DNA of 64,000 nucleotides from the NCBI RefSeq assembly GCF_000147335.1, contig NC_014501.1:124001-188000 (forward strand), in the 5' to 3' direction. Within the stretch, counting starts at the first letter, position 1. Each line of letters opens with the position of its first letter. Below, piece after piece: positions 54,286-62,940 of this stretch. Position numbers and translations under genes: made by a program. This DNA is from Gloeothece verrucosa PCC 7822. Lineage in GTDB: Bacteria; Cyanobacteriota; Cyanobacteriia; Cyanobacteriales; Microcystaceae. A model generated the notes under the pieces. The model saw nothing but the letters and a program-made list of their open reading frames with translations, did not search any database and was not told the DNA's origin.

Positions 54286-55368
54286 ATGGGCGCTACCAAA
54301 AGAATTGGAATTCTCACCAGTGGGGGTGACTGTGCTGGTTTAAATCCTGTCATTCGTGCTGTTGTGCATCATGCTAATGGTAATTATGGTTGGGATGTCT
54401 TAGGAATTTGTCAAGCAACCAACGGGTTGATGAGTCGTCCTCCCCAAGCGATTCATCTAGACTTGAATGAGGTTGATCGCCTTTTAACCCTTGGAGGAAC
54501 GATGTTAGGGACAACCAACAAAGGTGATCCCTTTGCTTTCCCGATGGGTGATGGAACCGTCCTAGACCGCTCCAATGAAATTATAGAAGGGTATCATAGT
54601 TTAGGATTAGATGCCCTAATAGGCATTGGGGGTGATGGAAGTTTAGCCATTTTGCGGCGCTTGGCCCAACAAGGCGGCATGAATCTAGTGGGTATTCCCA
54701 AAACCATTGATAATGATGTGGGACTAACAGAACGTTCTATCGGGTTTGATACTGCCGTTAATATCGCCACAGAAGCCTTAGATCGACTTCATTTTACCGC
54801 AGCCAGTCATAATCGAGTGCTGATTTTAGAAGTCATGGGGCGTGATGCTGGACATATTGCGCTTAATGCCGGTATTGCTGGCGGAGCAGATATTATTTTA
54901 ATACCAGAAATTCCCTATAAATTAGAAAATGTTTGTGCCCAAATTAAGAAACGTCAAGATAGAGGCAAACATTTCTGTTTAGTCATGGTGTCAGAAGCCG
55001 TTTGTACTGAAGGGGGAGAACAAGTCACCCAGATGCAACAATTTGGCGAATGTCGTTTCGGCGGTATTGGTCAATATATTGCCAGTCAAATTGCTGAGTA
55101 TACAGGGGCAGAAACCCGAGTAACCGTATTAGGACACCTACAACGAGGGGGGATACCTTCGCCAGGCGATCGCCTATTAGCCTCAGCTTTTGGAGTAGCG
55201 GCAGTGGATTTAATTGCTCAAGAAAAATTTGATCAGATGGTCACTTGGCAAAAGCGTCAAGTGGTTAGTGTTCCTATTGCTGAAGCGATTCAAAATTATA
55301 GAAATGTTGATCCCCAAGGAACAATGGTCAAAACTGCCAGAGGTTTAGGAATTTGTCTAGGAGATTAG
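54286..55368 (+). CDS. pfkA: ATP-dependent 6-phosphofructokinase, group III type
   Basis: 360 aa. Phosphorylates fructose-6-phosphate. N-terminal GILTSGGDCAGLNPVIRAVV, GGTMLGTTNKGDPF and FDTAVNIATEALDRLHFTA are typical. The donor-site residues are GGDGS (115-119), where Gly (not Asp) at the third glycine position points to ATP, and PKTIDND (138-144), where Lys is the form usually found in PPi-type and mixed-substrate enzymes. This combination defines the group III 'mixed' clade. The C-terminal RVTVLGHLQRGGIPSPGDRL binds the sugar phosphate. The stop codon is embedded in heptamer repeats. Confidence 0.95.
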   Translation: MGATKRIGILTSGGDCAGLNPVIRAVVHHANGNYGWDVLGICQATNGLMSRPPQAIHLDLNEVDRLLTLGGTMLGTTNKGDPFAFPMGDGTVLDRSNEIIEGYHSLGLDALIGIGGDGSLAILRRLAQQGGMNLVGIPKTIDNDVGLTERSIGFDTAVNIATEALDRLHFTAASHNRVLILEVMGRDAGHIALNAGIAGGADIILIPEIPYKLENVCAQIKKRQDRGKHFCLVMVSEAVCTEGGEQVTQMQQFGECRFGGIGQYIASQIAEYTGAETRVTVLGHLQRGGIPSPGDRLLASAFGVAAVDLIAQEKFDQMVTWQKRQVVSVPIAEAIQNYRNVDPQGTMVKTARGLGICLGD

Positions 55369-55424
55369 TCATTAGTTATTTAGTCATTAGTCATTAGTCG
55401 TTGGTCATTAGTTGTCTATTACTT
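55366..55424. repeat. Heptamer array between pfkA and moaB
   Basis: TTAGTCATTAGTTATTTAGT and following units, interrupted by a variant (TCGTTGG). It starts at the pfkA stop codon and ends just before the moaB stop. Confidence 0.85.
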
Positions 55425-55425
55425 A

Positions 55426-55941
55426 TTAATCTTTTAATCCTTGTCGTAATTGCCCCGTGAGATGGACAACTTCAGGGATGATTAGTTTTTCTAAAGCTAA
55501 TTTAACTGCGTTGGTAGAACCCGGCAGAGAAAAAATCAGTTTTTGACGATAAATGCCAGCAATTGCCCTAGACGCTATGGCTCTTGAGCCAATTTCTTGA
55601 TAACTCAGCCAACGAAATAGTTCTCCAAATCCGGGTAAAGTTTTCTCTAATAATTGAACCAGTGCATCATAGGTGGTATCCCTTGGCGCAATTCCGGTTC
55701 CTCCGTTAAAAATAACCACTTCTATTTCAGGACGAGTGCTTAAAAGTGTTAACTGTGCCTGAATTTGTTGAGGTTCATCGGGAATTAAACTATAAAATTC
55801 GATCTGATGTCCCGCTTGTTGTAGTAATTGCTCGATCAGTTGTCCACTACGATCGCTCTCGCGGGTACGAGTATCACTAACTGTAATTACAGCACATTTA
55901 AGCGATACCTTCTCTTGGTCTTGATGGGGAATTCGAGTCAT
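55426..55941 (-). CDS. moaB: Molybdenum cofactor biosynthesis protein B
   Basis: 171 aa. MPT-binding fold: CAVITVSDTRTRESDRSGQL, VIFNGGTGIAPRDTTYDALV and IFSLPGSTNAVKLAL are the MoaB/MogA signatures. MoaB/MogA adenylylates molybdopterin before Mo insertion. The first codon (55941) lies inside a TAATGAC heptamer: the upstream bases are CTAATGACTAATGACTA then ATGACT. Homologues begin at the same place. No clear Shine-Dalgarno is left upstream, so initiation may be weak or leaderless. Confidence 0.92.
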   Translation of the reverse strand: MTRIPHQDQEKVSLKCAVITVSDTRTRESDRSGQLIEQLLQQAGHQIEFYSLIPDEPQQIQAQLTLLSTRPEIEVVIFNGGTGIAPRDTTYDALVQLLEKTLPGFGELFRWLSYQEIGSRAIASRAIAGIYRQKLIFSLPGSTNAVKLALEKLIIPEVVHLTGQLRQGLKD

Positions 55942-55958
55942 TAGTCATTAGTCATTAG
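55936..55958. repeat. Heptamer array overlapping moaB start codon
   Basis: GAGTCATTAGTCATTAGTCA and TTA: three heptamers of the GTCATTA type whose complement contains the moaB start codon. Confidence 0.85.
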
Positions 55959-55971
55959 CTGCCGTCTGTAC

Positions 55972-55991
55972 GGGCGAACACCAGTTCGCCC
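55972..55991. terminator. Hairpin downstream of psb28
   Basis: Perfect arms GGGCGAAC (55972-55979) and GTTCGCCC (55984-55991), loop ACCA. It lies 18 nt after the psb28 stop on the minus strand. No U-tract. Confidence 0.55.
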
Positions 55992-56008
55992 CAAAAACCC
56001 TTTAGGCT

Positions 56009-56347
56009 TTATTTGGCTTTGGTAAATTCTAATCCGTTTTCTTTACCGTAGCGTTCCATAAAACGCATAAAACGCTCCCACTCACTCGCAGAATTCATAA
56101 TCAGTAAAGCTTCGATCGCCTGGGGTTTACCGTTGATAAATTTCCCTTTTACTTCGCGGGTAACGATTTCTCCTTCGGAGTCAATTAAATACATTCCCGT
56201 AACTTCTTGTGTCTGATCGTCAGCAAAAATGTTGGGGGAGTCAAAATAAAATGTCGCTGTAGCACTATCTCCAGTACGTGACCGCGTTACTTTAATGGTG
56301 GGAACTGCGTCTTCTTTTAAACCTCTTGCAAATTGGATTTGTGCCAT
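56009..56347 (-). CDS. psb28: Photosystem II assembly protein Psb28
   Basis: 112 aa. Clear Psb28: [80 protein letters not shown]. It binds the cytoplasmic side of PSII assembly intermediates (RC47) and helps biogenesis and recovery under stress. It is upstream of moaB on the same strand, with a hairpin in the 67-nt gap, so probably a separate unit. Confidence 0.96.
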   Translation of the reverse strand: MAQIQFARGLKEDAVPTIKVTRSRTGDSATATFYFDSPNIFADDQTQEVTGMYLIDSEGEIVTREVKGKFINGKPQAIEALLIMNSASEWERFMRFMERYGKENGLEFTKAK

Positions 56348-56479
56348 TCTGTTTCCTTATCAATTTAATACATATTTCTTAATCATCTCATAAAAAATTT
56401 ATACCTGAATAGCCCGGCATCGGAAATTTATCTCGGGGAGTGTCAGAATTGAGTAGTATGTCTTGGAGAAACCAGTACA

Positions 56480-57991
56480 ATGATATTACTGGAAGCCGAA
56501 GTTCATTCTTCACTGCTTGGTTATTTAAGGAAGCATCAGCGCCCAAGTTGGATTCATCATCTGACGATGGCGCGAATGGTTTCGCGTGCTATACGCACTC
56601 AACGGAGTGCCCTGATTCAAACGGGCAGTACAGCATCACGTTACAGTGTAAGTTATCTCACTCCGGCCTTATTAACTCGTGATCCTGTAATTTTGGTGGT
56701 TTCTCACAAAATGCGAGAGAGATTATTAAAGGTAGAAATTCCCCAACTCCAGCAATGGTTAGAATCGGATAAAGAAATTGACATTGGTGAATGCTGGCCT
56801 AACTCGGAATTTTGCGGACTGCTGCTAACTTCTCCTCAAGCTTGGTTAGGGGATCGTCTTGAGCAAAAAGGGGTTTTTCCCCCTAATATTCCCACTCTCA
56901 TCGAAGGAGCAAACGAATTAGAAGAATGGGCAAGAGATTATTTAACAGTGTCTATTACTCCCCAAGACTGGGATTGTCTTTTAGCGCAATGTTCTCATCA
57001 AGCTGAGTTAATTCGCAATCTACGAGTTAAACTCACTAAAGAAATTTTCAATCATCCTAAAAATCCCTATGAATGTTATTTAATTGAACAACCAGAACAA
57101 GACGACTTACAAAATCTTTGCCAACTGCTGGCGGCTGATCTTGATGAGAATTCTCCTTTGAGCCGATTTTGCCGTCAAATGGCTCTAGAAGCTCAGATCC
57201 TCTGGACATCTATTGATCGAGAGCGAGGACAATTTACTTTACATAGTAGTCCCATTCAAGTCGCTCCTAATTTAAGTTCAATATGGCAGCAACAGCCCAT
57301 TGTCTTAATGGGAGGATTTTTAGATAATGATAAAGAGGCTACTATTTATCGTCAAAAATTAGGATTAGGAGAATTACTGTCTCTTAAATTTCATCCTAAC
57401 CGCAGCAGTGAATTTATTAATTTATATTTGCCGGACCGTCTGCCGTTGCCCAATACGCCTGAATTTCAAGCTGTATTAATGAAACAAGCTTATAACTTAG
57501 TAAGTCTCTGTAGTCAGGTAGAAAAGCCTGTGGTTATTTTGGTAGAAGATGTCCCTTTAAAAGCACAAGTTGGGACAATTTTAGCCGCCGAATTTGGCTC
57601 GAGAGTTGTGGTAGAAAAACCCGAATTATCTGAGGATATAATTTTAGTTTGTGGTTGGGATTTTTGGCATCAAAATCAAGAGTTATTTCCGACCCCTCAA
57701 TTATTAATTATAGCGACTTTGCCGATTCCCTCTTTAGAAAATCCTTTAGTAGCCGCACAAGTGGCTTATTATAAACAGAAAAAACAAGATTGGTTTCGCG
57801 TTTATTTATTACCTACCGCTTTAAAAGAAATTCAACGGGCAGTTATGCCTTTACGAGAAGCTCAGGGCGTAGTCGCTTTATTAGATAATCGGGTTAATTC
57901 TCGAAGTTATGGCACTCAAATTTTAGCGGCTCTTGAACCTTATGCTCGAATTAATTATATTGATATGGGTTGGTTTTCTAACTCTAATTAA
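56480..57991 (+). CDS. DinG/XPD-like helicase-family protein with degenerate ATPase motifs
   Basis: 503 aa. Overall order and several blocks are those of DinG-type helicases in cyanobacteria: HHLTMARMVSRAIRTQRSAL, the A-motif place LIQTGSTASRYSVSYLTPAL, GLLLTSPQAWLG, the B-motif place NIPTLIEGANELEEWARD, PVVILVEDV and LPIPSLENPLVAAQVAYYKQ. The Walker A lysine is absent (GSTASRYS instead of GTGTGKS), and DEAH is replaced by EGAN. The iron-sulfur cysteines of DinG are not seen. A structural or regulatory role is more likely than an active helicase. Some residual motifs make a wrong assignment unlikely. Confidence 0.75.
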   Translation: MILLEAEVHSSLLGYLRKHQRPSWIHHLTMARMVSRAIRTQRSALIQTGSTASRYSVSYLTPALLTRDPVILVVSHKMRERLLKVEIPQLQQWLESDKEIDIGECWPNSEFCGLLLTSPQAWLGDRLEQKGVFPPNIPTLIEGANELEEWARDYLTVSITPQDWDCLLAQCSHQAELIRNLRVKLTKEIFNHPKNPYECYLIEQPEQDDLQNLCQLLAADLDENSPLSRFCRQMALEAQILWTSIDRERGQFTLHSSPIQVAPNLSSIWQQQPIVLMGGFLDNDKEATIYRQKLGLGELLSLKFHPNRSSEFINLYLPDRLPLPNTPEFQAVLMKQAYNLVSLCSQVEKPVVILVEDVPLKAQVGTILAAEFGSRVVVEKPELSEDIILVCGWDFWHQNQELFPTPQLLIIATLPIPSLENPLVAAQVAYYKQKKQDWFRVYLLPTALKEIQRAVMPLREAQGVVALLDNRVNSRSYGTQILAALEPYARINYIDMGWFSNSN

Positions 57992-58176
57992 ACTCTTCTA
58001 AACTCGGATTAGAATCCTTGAATGATAACTCTGATTGATTGACGACCTTAACTGAGATTTTCCTGATTAAATAATCATTCTTACTTAATGACGACTATAA
58101 TTAACCCGACTATAATTGATCGGTAAGATAGCACCAATCAGAGTCTATCAAACAATCATTCTAATCATAATCAAAA

Positions 58177-59793
58177 ATGAGCGTCGATCCCCTAGCAGTT
58201 TGTACCTCAATTTTAACACCCCTATCTTTGTTGGAACGCACCCACAAAGTTTACCCGCATAAAACAGCCCTCATCTATGACTCAACAAGCTGGACTTATG
58301 CACAGTTTGCCCAACGAGTTAATCAATTAGCGCATCGCCTTCGACAAGAAGGACTTCAAAAAGGAGACCGGGTAGCTTTTTTGTGTCCCAATATTCCACC
58401 CATGTTAGAGGCTCATTTTGGGGTTCCCTTAGCTGGTGGTATATTAGTCTGTATTAATATTCGTCTTTCTCCTCAAGAAATCCTTTATATTCTTAATCAC
58501 AGTGGTGCGAAATTTCTCTTTGTCGATACAGAATGGACAAATAACATCAAACAAATACAATCCCAACTGGAAACGGTAGAAAAAATTATTCATATTTCCG
58601 ATCAAGAAAATTTGGCACCTCTTGAGGGGGAAGAGTATCAAGGGTTTTTAGATAAGGCCAATTCAAAATCTGTCCCTTGGTTAATTTCTGATGAGATGGA
58701 AACCATTTCTATCAATTATACCAGTGGAACAACCGGCAAGCCTAAAGGGGTAATGTATTCCCATCGGGGAGCTTATCTTAATAGCTTAGGAGAAATTCTT
58801 GAAACCCGTTTAACTCCAGAATCAGTTTATTTGTGGACTCTGCCCATGTTTCATTGTAATGGCTGGTGCTTTCCTTGGGCAGTAACAGCTATTGGAGCAA
58901 CTCATCTCTGTTTGAGAAAATTTAATGCGGCTCTTATTTGGCAACTGATTCATGAGCAAAAAGTGAGTCATTTATGTGCCGCTCCCATTGTCTTAATTTC
59001 TTTATTAAATGATGCTAATTGCCCTCAAAAATTAGAGGTTCCACTACGGATAACCACCGCCGGCGCGCCTCCTTCTCCCACCTTAATTGAAAAAATTACC
59101 GCCATTGGGGCAAAAATTACTCATGTCTATGGGTTAACTGAAGTCTACGGACCTTATAGTGTCTGTGAGGAACAACCGCAATGGCAAGAATTGAACTTAC
59201 CAGAACGAGCAAAACGCTTAGCGCGTCAGGGAGTACCCTATATTGGTGCCGAGGGTTTGCGGGTAGTGGATGAGCAAATGCAGGATGTTCCCGCAGATGG
59301 AGAAACCATAGGGGAAGTGATTATGCGTGGCAATATGGTGATGAAAGGCTATTATAATGACCCCCAAGCGACAGAAAATGCGTTTAGTGGCGGCTGGTTT
59401 CATAGTGGCGATATCGGGGTTATGTATCCGGATGGTTATATGGAATTACGTGATCGCATTAAGGATATTATTATTACTGGCGGCGAGACAGTATCGAGTA
59501 TCGAAGTAGAACAATGCTTGTATGCTCATGAAGGTGTGTTAGAGTGTGCTGTGATCGGAGTTCCTCATGAAAAATGGGGAGAAACACCCAAAGCTTTTGT
59601 AACTTTAAAAGAAGATTTTACTGTCACCGAACAAGATTTAATTGAGTTTTGCCGCTCTAAGATTGCTCATTATAAATGCCCTACGGCTATTGAATTTATT
59701 GTTTTACCGAAAACTAGCACCGGTAAGATTCAAAAGTATCTTTTACGGCAAAAAGAATGGAAAGGATTTGACAAAAAAATACTAGGCTCTTAA
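58177..59793 (+). CDS. Acyl-CoA synthetase (AMP-binding)
   Basis: 538 aa of the ANL adenylating superfamily: P-loop YTSGTTGKPKGVMYSH (~177-192), A5 HVYGLTEVYGPYSV, GYYNDPQATENAFSGGWFHSGDI, A8 ELRDRIKDIIITGGETVSS and the catalytic Lys in TSTGKIQKYLL. It resembles the plant AAE1-type and bacterial medium/long-chain acyl-CoA ligases, so likely activates a fatty acid as acyl-CoA. Substrate length cannot be predicted. Stand-alone gene. Another possibility is a role in recycling membrane fatty acids. Confidence 0.92.
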   Translation: MSVDPLAVCTSILTPLSLLERTHKVYPHKTALIYDSTSWTYAQFAQRVNQLAHRLRQEGLQKGDRVAFLCPNIPPMLEAHFGVPLAGGILVCINIRLSPQEILYILNHSGAKFLFVDTEWTNNIKQIQSQLETVEKIIHISDQENLAPLEGEEYQGFLDKANSKSVPWLISDEMETISINYTSGTTGKPKGVMYSHRGAYLNSLGEILETRLTPESVYLWTLPMFHCNGWCFPWAVTAIGATHLCLRKFNAALIWQLIHEQKVSHLCAAPIVLISLLNDANCPQKLEVPLRITTAGAPPSPTLIEKITAIGAKITHVYGLTEVYGPYSVCEEQPQWQELNLPERAKRLARQGVPYIGAEGLRVVDEQMQDVPADGETIGEVIMRGNMVMKGYYNDPQATENAFSGGWFHSGDIGVMYPDGYMELRDRIKDIIITGGETVSSIEVEQCLYAHEGVLECAVIGVPHEKWGETPKAFVTLKEDFTVTEQDLIEFCRSKIAHYKCPTAIEFIVLPKTSTGKIQKYLLRQKEWKGFDKKILGS

Positions 59794-59896
59794 ACCTTGT
59801 GATCAATTGCAATATTTAAGATAGATTCAGTTATACGAGAATGATTGCTTTGGCTCTCCTGTACTTAGGGTGATCAGAAAAAATTATCAATCGTAG

Positions 59897-59963
59897 GGTG
59901 GGTTAGGCGTGGGGATCATTTTGATAAAAAACCGATAATATTTGATCCACGCCGTAACCCACC
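59897..59963. terminator. Long palindrome between convergent genes
   Basis: Arms GGTGGGTTAGGCGTGGGGAT then CA (59897-59918) and TGATCCACGCCGTAACCCAC then C (59943-59963), 21-22 bp with few mismatches. It is the best-preserved copy of the GGGTTAGGCG family and probably ends both convergent transcripts. Confidence 0.75.
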
Positions 59964-60023
59964 AAAAATACTTTTGTAACACACTATACAATTCTCCCCA
60001 AGATGCAAGGAGAGCCATTGCTT

Positions 60024-61196
60024 TTAACTACTCTTTCTCGTTCTTGTTTTTTTCAAATAATTAGATAAAACTTCAGCTAAATATTGATATTGTTCAATAG
60101 TATTGTAAACTTGGGCGGAAATTCTGACATATTGCTGCCCGGAAAACCAAGGAATAATCGGCACTTCTATGTTAAATTCTTTCAGTAATTTATTATACAA
60201 ATCTTGACCCAATAAAGAGAGATTTTCTAAACTAATGCAAGCCATTGCGCCGATCATCTCATCTGGACAAGGAAGCGGGACTTCTAAAGCTTGAGCAACT
60301 ATTTTTCTAGCTTCTAAAACCCGTTGATGATTGTGTTCCCATAACTCTGCCCAACCGCCAGGCAATAATGATTCTATAAATTGAATCGCTTTAGGAACCG
60401 ATAAATAAGCTGTTGGGTCATCAGTGCCCATCCAATCAAATTCTAAACGAAAACGTGATTGATCCGTTCGAGGAGAATTAGCCCCATGACTAATGACTAA
60501 AGGGCGAATTTGAGCTTGTTTATCTGGCCTAACCTGAAGAAAACCCGCCCCCTTGGGAGCGAATAACCATTTATGACAATTCCCTGTGTAGTAAGCGGCT
60601 CCAATCTTATTAATATTTAAAGGAATAAACCCAGGAGCATGAGCGCCATCTACTAGAGTATCTACGCCTCGGTTAGCTAATTCTTTTACTAACGTTTCAA
60701 TGGGAAAAATTAAAGCCGTCGCACTGGTAACATGATCTAAAAGTGCCAATTTAGTTTGAGGAGAAACCCTGGCTAAAATTGCCTCTGTTACCTGTTCAAA
60801 AGACTCAACCGGAAAAGGAACCTCAGCCACAACTACTTTAGCACCAGTTCGGTTAGCGATGAATTCTACCGCATTGCGACAGGCGTTATAAGTATGATTG
60901 GTAATTAAGATTTCCTCGCCGGGTTTAAAGGTAAGAGAACGTAAAATAGTATTGACTCCAAAAGTGGCATTAGGAATAAAAGCCAAATCCTCAGCATCAG
61001 CACCTATAAAAGCCGCTAATTCTACTCTAGCCGCCTTATTTAGCCCTTCTAAATCTCTAGCTACAAATTCCAGGGGTTGCCGTTCTAATCTTTCTCTTAG
61101 AGACTGTTGGTATTCTAAAACGGGTATAGGTGCGGCTCCATAAGAGCCATGATTGAGGAAATAAATATTTTTGTCAAGTAACCAGTAGTGTTGCAA
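60024..61196 (-). CDS. Class V aminotransferase-fold PLP enzyme (isopenicillin N epimerase-like)
   Basis: 390 aa. Fold-type I PLP enzyme: FLNHGSYGAAPIPVLEYQQS, FIPNATFGVNTILRSLTFKP, the PLP-binding Lys in YYTGNCHKWLFAPKGAGFLQ, DGAHAPG upstream and WMGTDDPTAYLSVPKAIQFI. It is closest in style to isopenicillin-N-epimerase/cysteine-desulfurase-like proteins. These have many substrates, so neither racemase nor desulfurase activity is shown. The gene is transcribed toward the palindromic terminator at 59.9 kb. Confidence 0.85.
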   Translation of the reverse strand: MQHYWLLDKNIYFLNHGSYGAAPIPVLEYQQSLRERLERQPLEFVARDLEGLNKAARVELAAFIGADAEDLAFIPNATFGVNTILRSLTFKPGEEILITNHTYNACRNAVEFIANRTGAKVVVAEVPFPVESFEQVTEAILARVSPQTKLALLDHVTSATALIFPIETLVKELANRGVDTLVDGAHAPGFIPLNINKIGAAYYTGNCHKWLFAPKGAGFLQVRPDKQAQIRPLVISHGANSPRTDQSRFRLEFDWMGTDDPTAYLSVPKAIQFIESLLPGGWAELWEHNHQRVLEARKIVAQALEVPLPCPDEMIGAMACISLENLSLLGQDLYNKLLKEFNIEVPIIPWFSGQQYVRISAQVYNTIEQYQYLAEVLSNYLKKTRTRKSS

Positions 61197-61351
61197 GGTT
61201 AAAGATTTAATGAGTTTTCTGCTTACAATAATAATATTTTGCTAAAATTTAATCAATTCATCTAGCCATATTTTTTTCTTTACAAAGTTAAGACAGAAAT
61301 CGATAAAAAAATAGAAAAAATATTTGTATTTTGAAAAGAGGTTTAGGAAGG

Positions 61352-62926
61352 GTGTCAGATATTTTACTTAGCCGCTACAAAATCAACCGAAGCCTGGCCA
61401 GTGGAGGTTTTGGAGATACTTATTTAGCTCAAGACCTGGCTTTACCGGGCAACCCTTTATGTGTGGTCAAACATTTAAAACCTAAAGTTCTCAGTTCTCA
61501 AGCGTTACCCATTGCGAAAACTCTGTTCGAGCGAGAAGCAGAATACCTGTACCAATTGGGTGAACATTCTCAAATTCCCCGTCTATATGCTCATTTCCAA
61601 CAAGAGGGAGAATTTTATTTAGTGCAGGAATTTATTGAGGGAAATGAACTCACTCAAGAATTAATAGAAGGACAACTTTGGAGTGAATCAAAAACCATTG
61701 AGCTTTTACGGTCCATTTTAGAAGTGTTAGCCGTTGTTCATCAAAAAAATGTCATTCATCGAGACATTAAACCCTCTAATATTATGCGCCGCAAAGCAGA
61801 TGGAAAATTAGTCTTAATTGATTTTGGCGCAGTTAAAGAATTTAGCTCATTAACCGTTACTTCTGGAGGACAAACCAGTTTGACAGTTGCCATAGGGACT
61901 CCTGGTTATATGCCTCCTGAACAAGCGCACGGAAAGCCCACATTAGCCAGTGATATCTATGCAGTAGGAATGATAGCAATTCAAGCTTTAACCGGCGTTA
62001 ATCCCTCTTTACTTCCTACTGAACCGCAAACTGGCGAAATTATTTGGCGTGACCATGCTAGGGTTAGCGATCAATTTGCAACAATTTTAAATAAGATGAT
62101 TCATGAATATCATCGCTTACGCTATCAAAATGCCAGGGAGGCCTTAGAAGATTTAAACTCGTTGAATTTTTCCAACCCTACTGTTTATTCTACAGAGGCT
62201 AACAGTTCAAATCCTACTCTAGTGGTTTCTCCTGGATCTAATGATAATTCTCCAAGGACATTAAATTCCCCTAAAATTTTCCCTTGGGTTTTCGGGCTAA
62301 TGGGGGGATTAGTTTTAGCGGCAACAGGAACTATTATTTTTAATCGTTTTATCTCTAATTCCTCTACAGTGGTAACGGTTTCTCCTACTCCTGATGCCTC
62401 TGCCTCAGAACCGCCGCCAACCACTTTCACCCCTTCTGTTGCTCCTGATGCCTCTACCTCAGAACCGCCGCCAACCACCTTAACTCCTTATCCTACTCCT
62501 GATGCCTCTGCCTCAGAACCGCCGCCAACCACTTTAACCCCTTCTCCTACTCCTGATGCCTCTCCCTCAGTATCATTAAATCCTGCTACTTGGCTTTCTG
62601 CTAGTGGTAAGACCACTATTCCTCAACTAGATAGTATCTGTTGGGGGAATAATCAAATTAACTCAGCACAAACTGTTTTTAGTAGTCCTCCTTATCAAGG
62701 GAGTTTACGCTTTAATAATCCAAAAACAGGCGGCTGTTTTCCGGGAGACACTTTAACAGGAACTTTTGAACTTTCTAGTCAGGGAAATTACTGCACAGGT
62801 CAAATAACAGTCACTTGGTATGAAAATAATCAGGCTCATCTACAATGGTTAATCAATAATTTGGGTACTGATTGTCCAGTGAGTAGCGATAGATGGGAAA
62901 TAGATACTCATCCCGTGCGAGGTTAA
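61352..62926 (+). CDS. Membrane Ser/Thr protein kinase with repeat linker and extracytoplasmic domain
   Basis: 524 aa from a GTG at 61352 (SDILLSRYKINRSLASGGFG), with GAGG 10 nt upstream. A TTG at 61331 would add 7 residues. Kinase domain ~1-265: glycine loop LASGGFGDTYLAQD, Lys in CVVKHLKP, HRDIKPSNIM, LIDFGAVKEF and GTPGYMPPEQ, all Hanks-type residues present. One membrane helix (~308-330, FPWVFGLMGGLVLAATGTII). Then a linker of three 18-residue repeats (PDASxSEPPPTTxTPxx) and an outer domain of ~110 residues with paired cysteines (SICWG, GGCFPGD, NYCTGQ, TDCPV). It may sense an envelope signal. Confidence 0.92.
   Translation: MSDILLSRYKINRSLASGGFGDTYLAQDLALPGNPLCVVKHLKPKVLSSQALPIAKTLFEREAEYLYQLGEHSQIPRLYAHFQQEGEFYLVQEFIEGNELTQELIEGQLWSESKTIELLRSILEVLAVVHQKNVIHRDIKPSNIMRRKADGKLVLIDFGAVKEFSSLTVTSGGQTSLTVAIGTPGYMPPEQAHGKPTLASDIYAVGMIAIQALTGVNPSLLPTEPQTGEIIWRDHARVSDQFATILNKMIHEYHRLRYQNAREALEDLNSLNFSNPTVYSTEANSSNPTLVVSPGSNDNSPRTLNSPKIFPWVFGLMGGLVLAATGTIIFNRFISNSSTVVTVSPTPDASASEPPPTTFTPSVAPDASTSEPPPTTLTPYPTPDASASEPPPTTLTPSPTPDASPSVSLNPATWLSASGKTTIPQLDSICWGNNQINSAQTVFSSPPYQGSLRFNNPKTGGCFPGDTLTGTFELSSQGNYCTGQITVTWYENNQAHLQWLINNLGTDCPVSSDRWEIDTHPVRG
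62390..62551. repeat. Three 54-bp tandem repeats in kinase linker
   Basis: Units 62390-62443, 62444-62497 and 62498-62551, each starting CCTGATGCCTCT and encoding 18 residues; a partial fourth begins at 62552. Confidence 0.9.
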
Positions 62927-62940
62927 TAATAACAAGCCGC

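Noticed and set aside
56440-56682. Plus-strand 80-codon frame at the start of the DinG-like gene
   Set aside because: Out-of-frame overlap with the longer, family-recognised gene at 56480.
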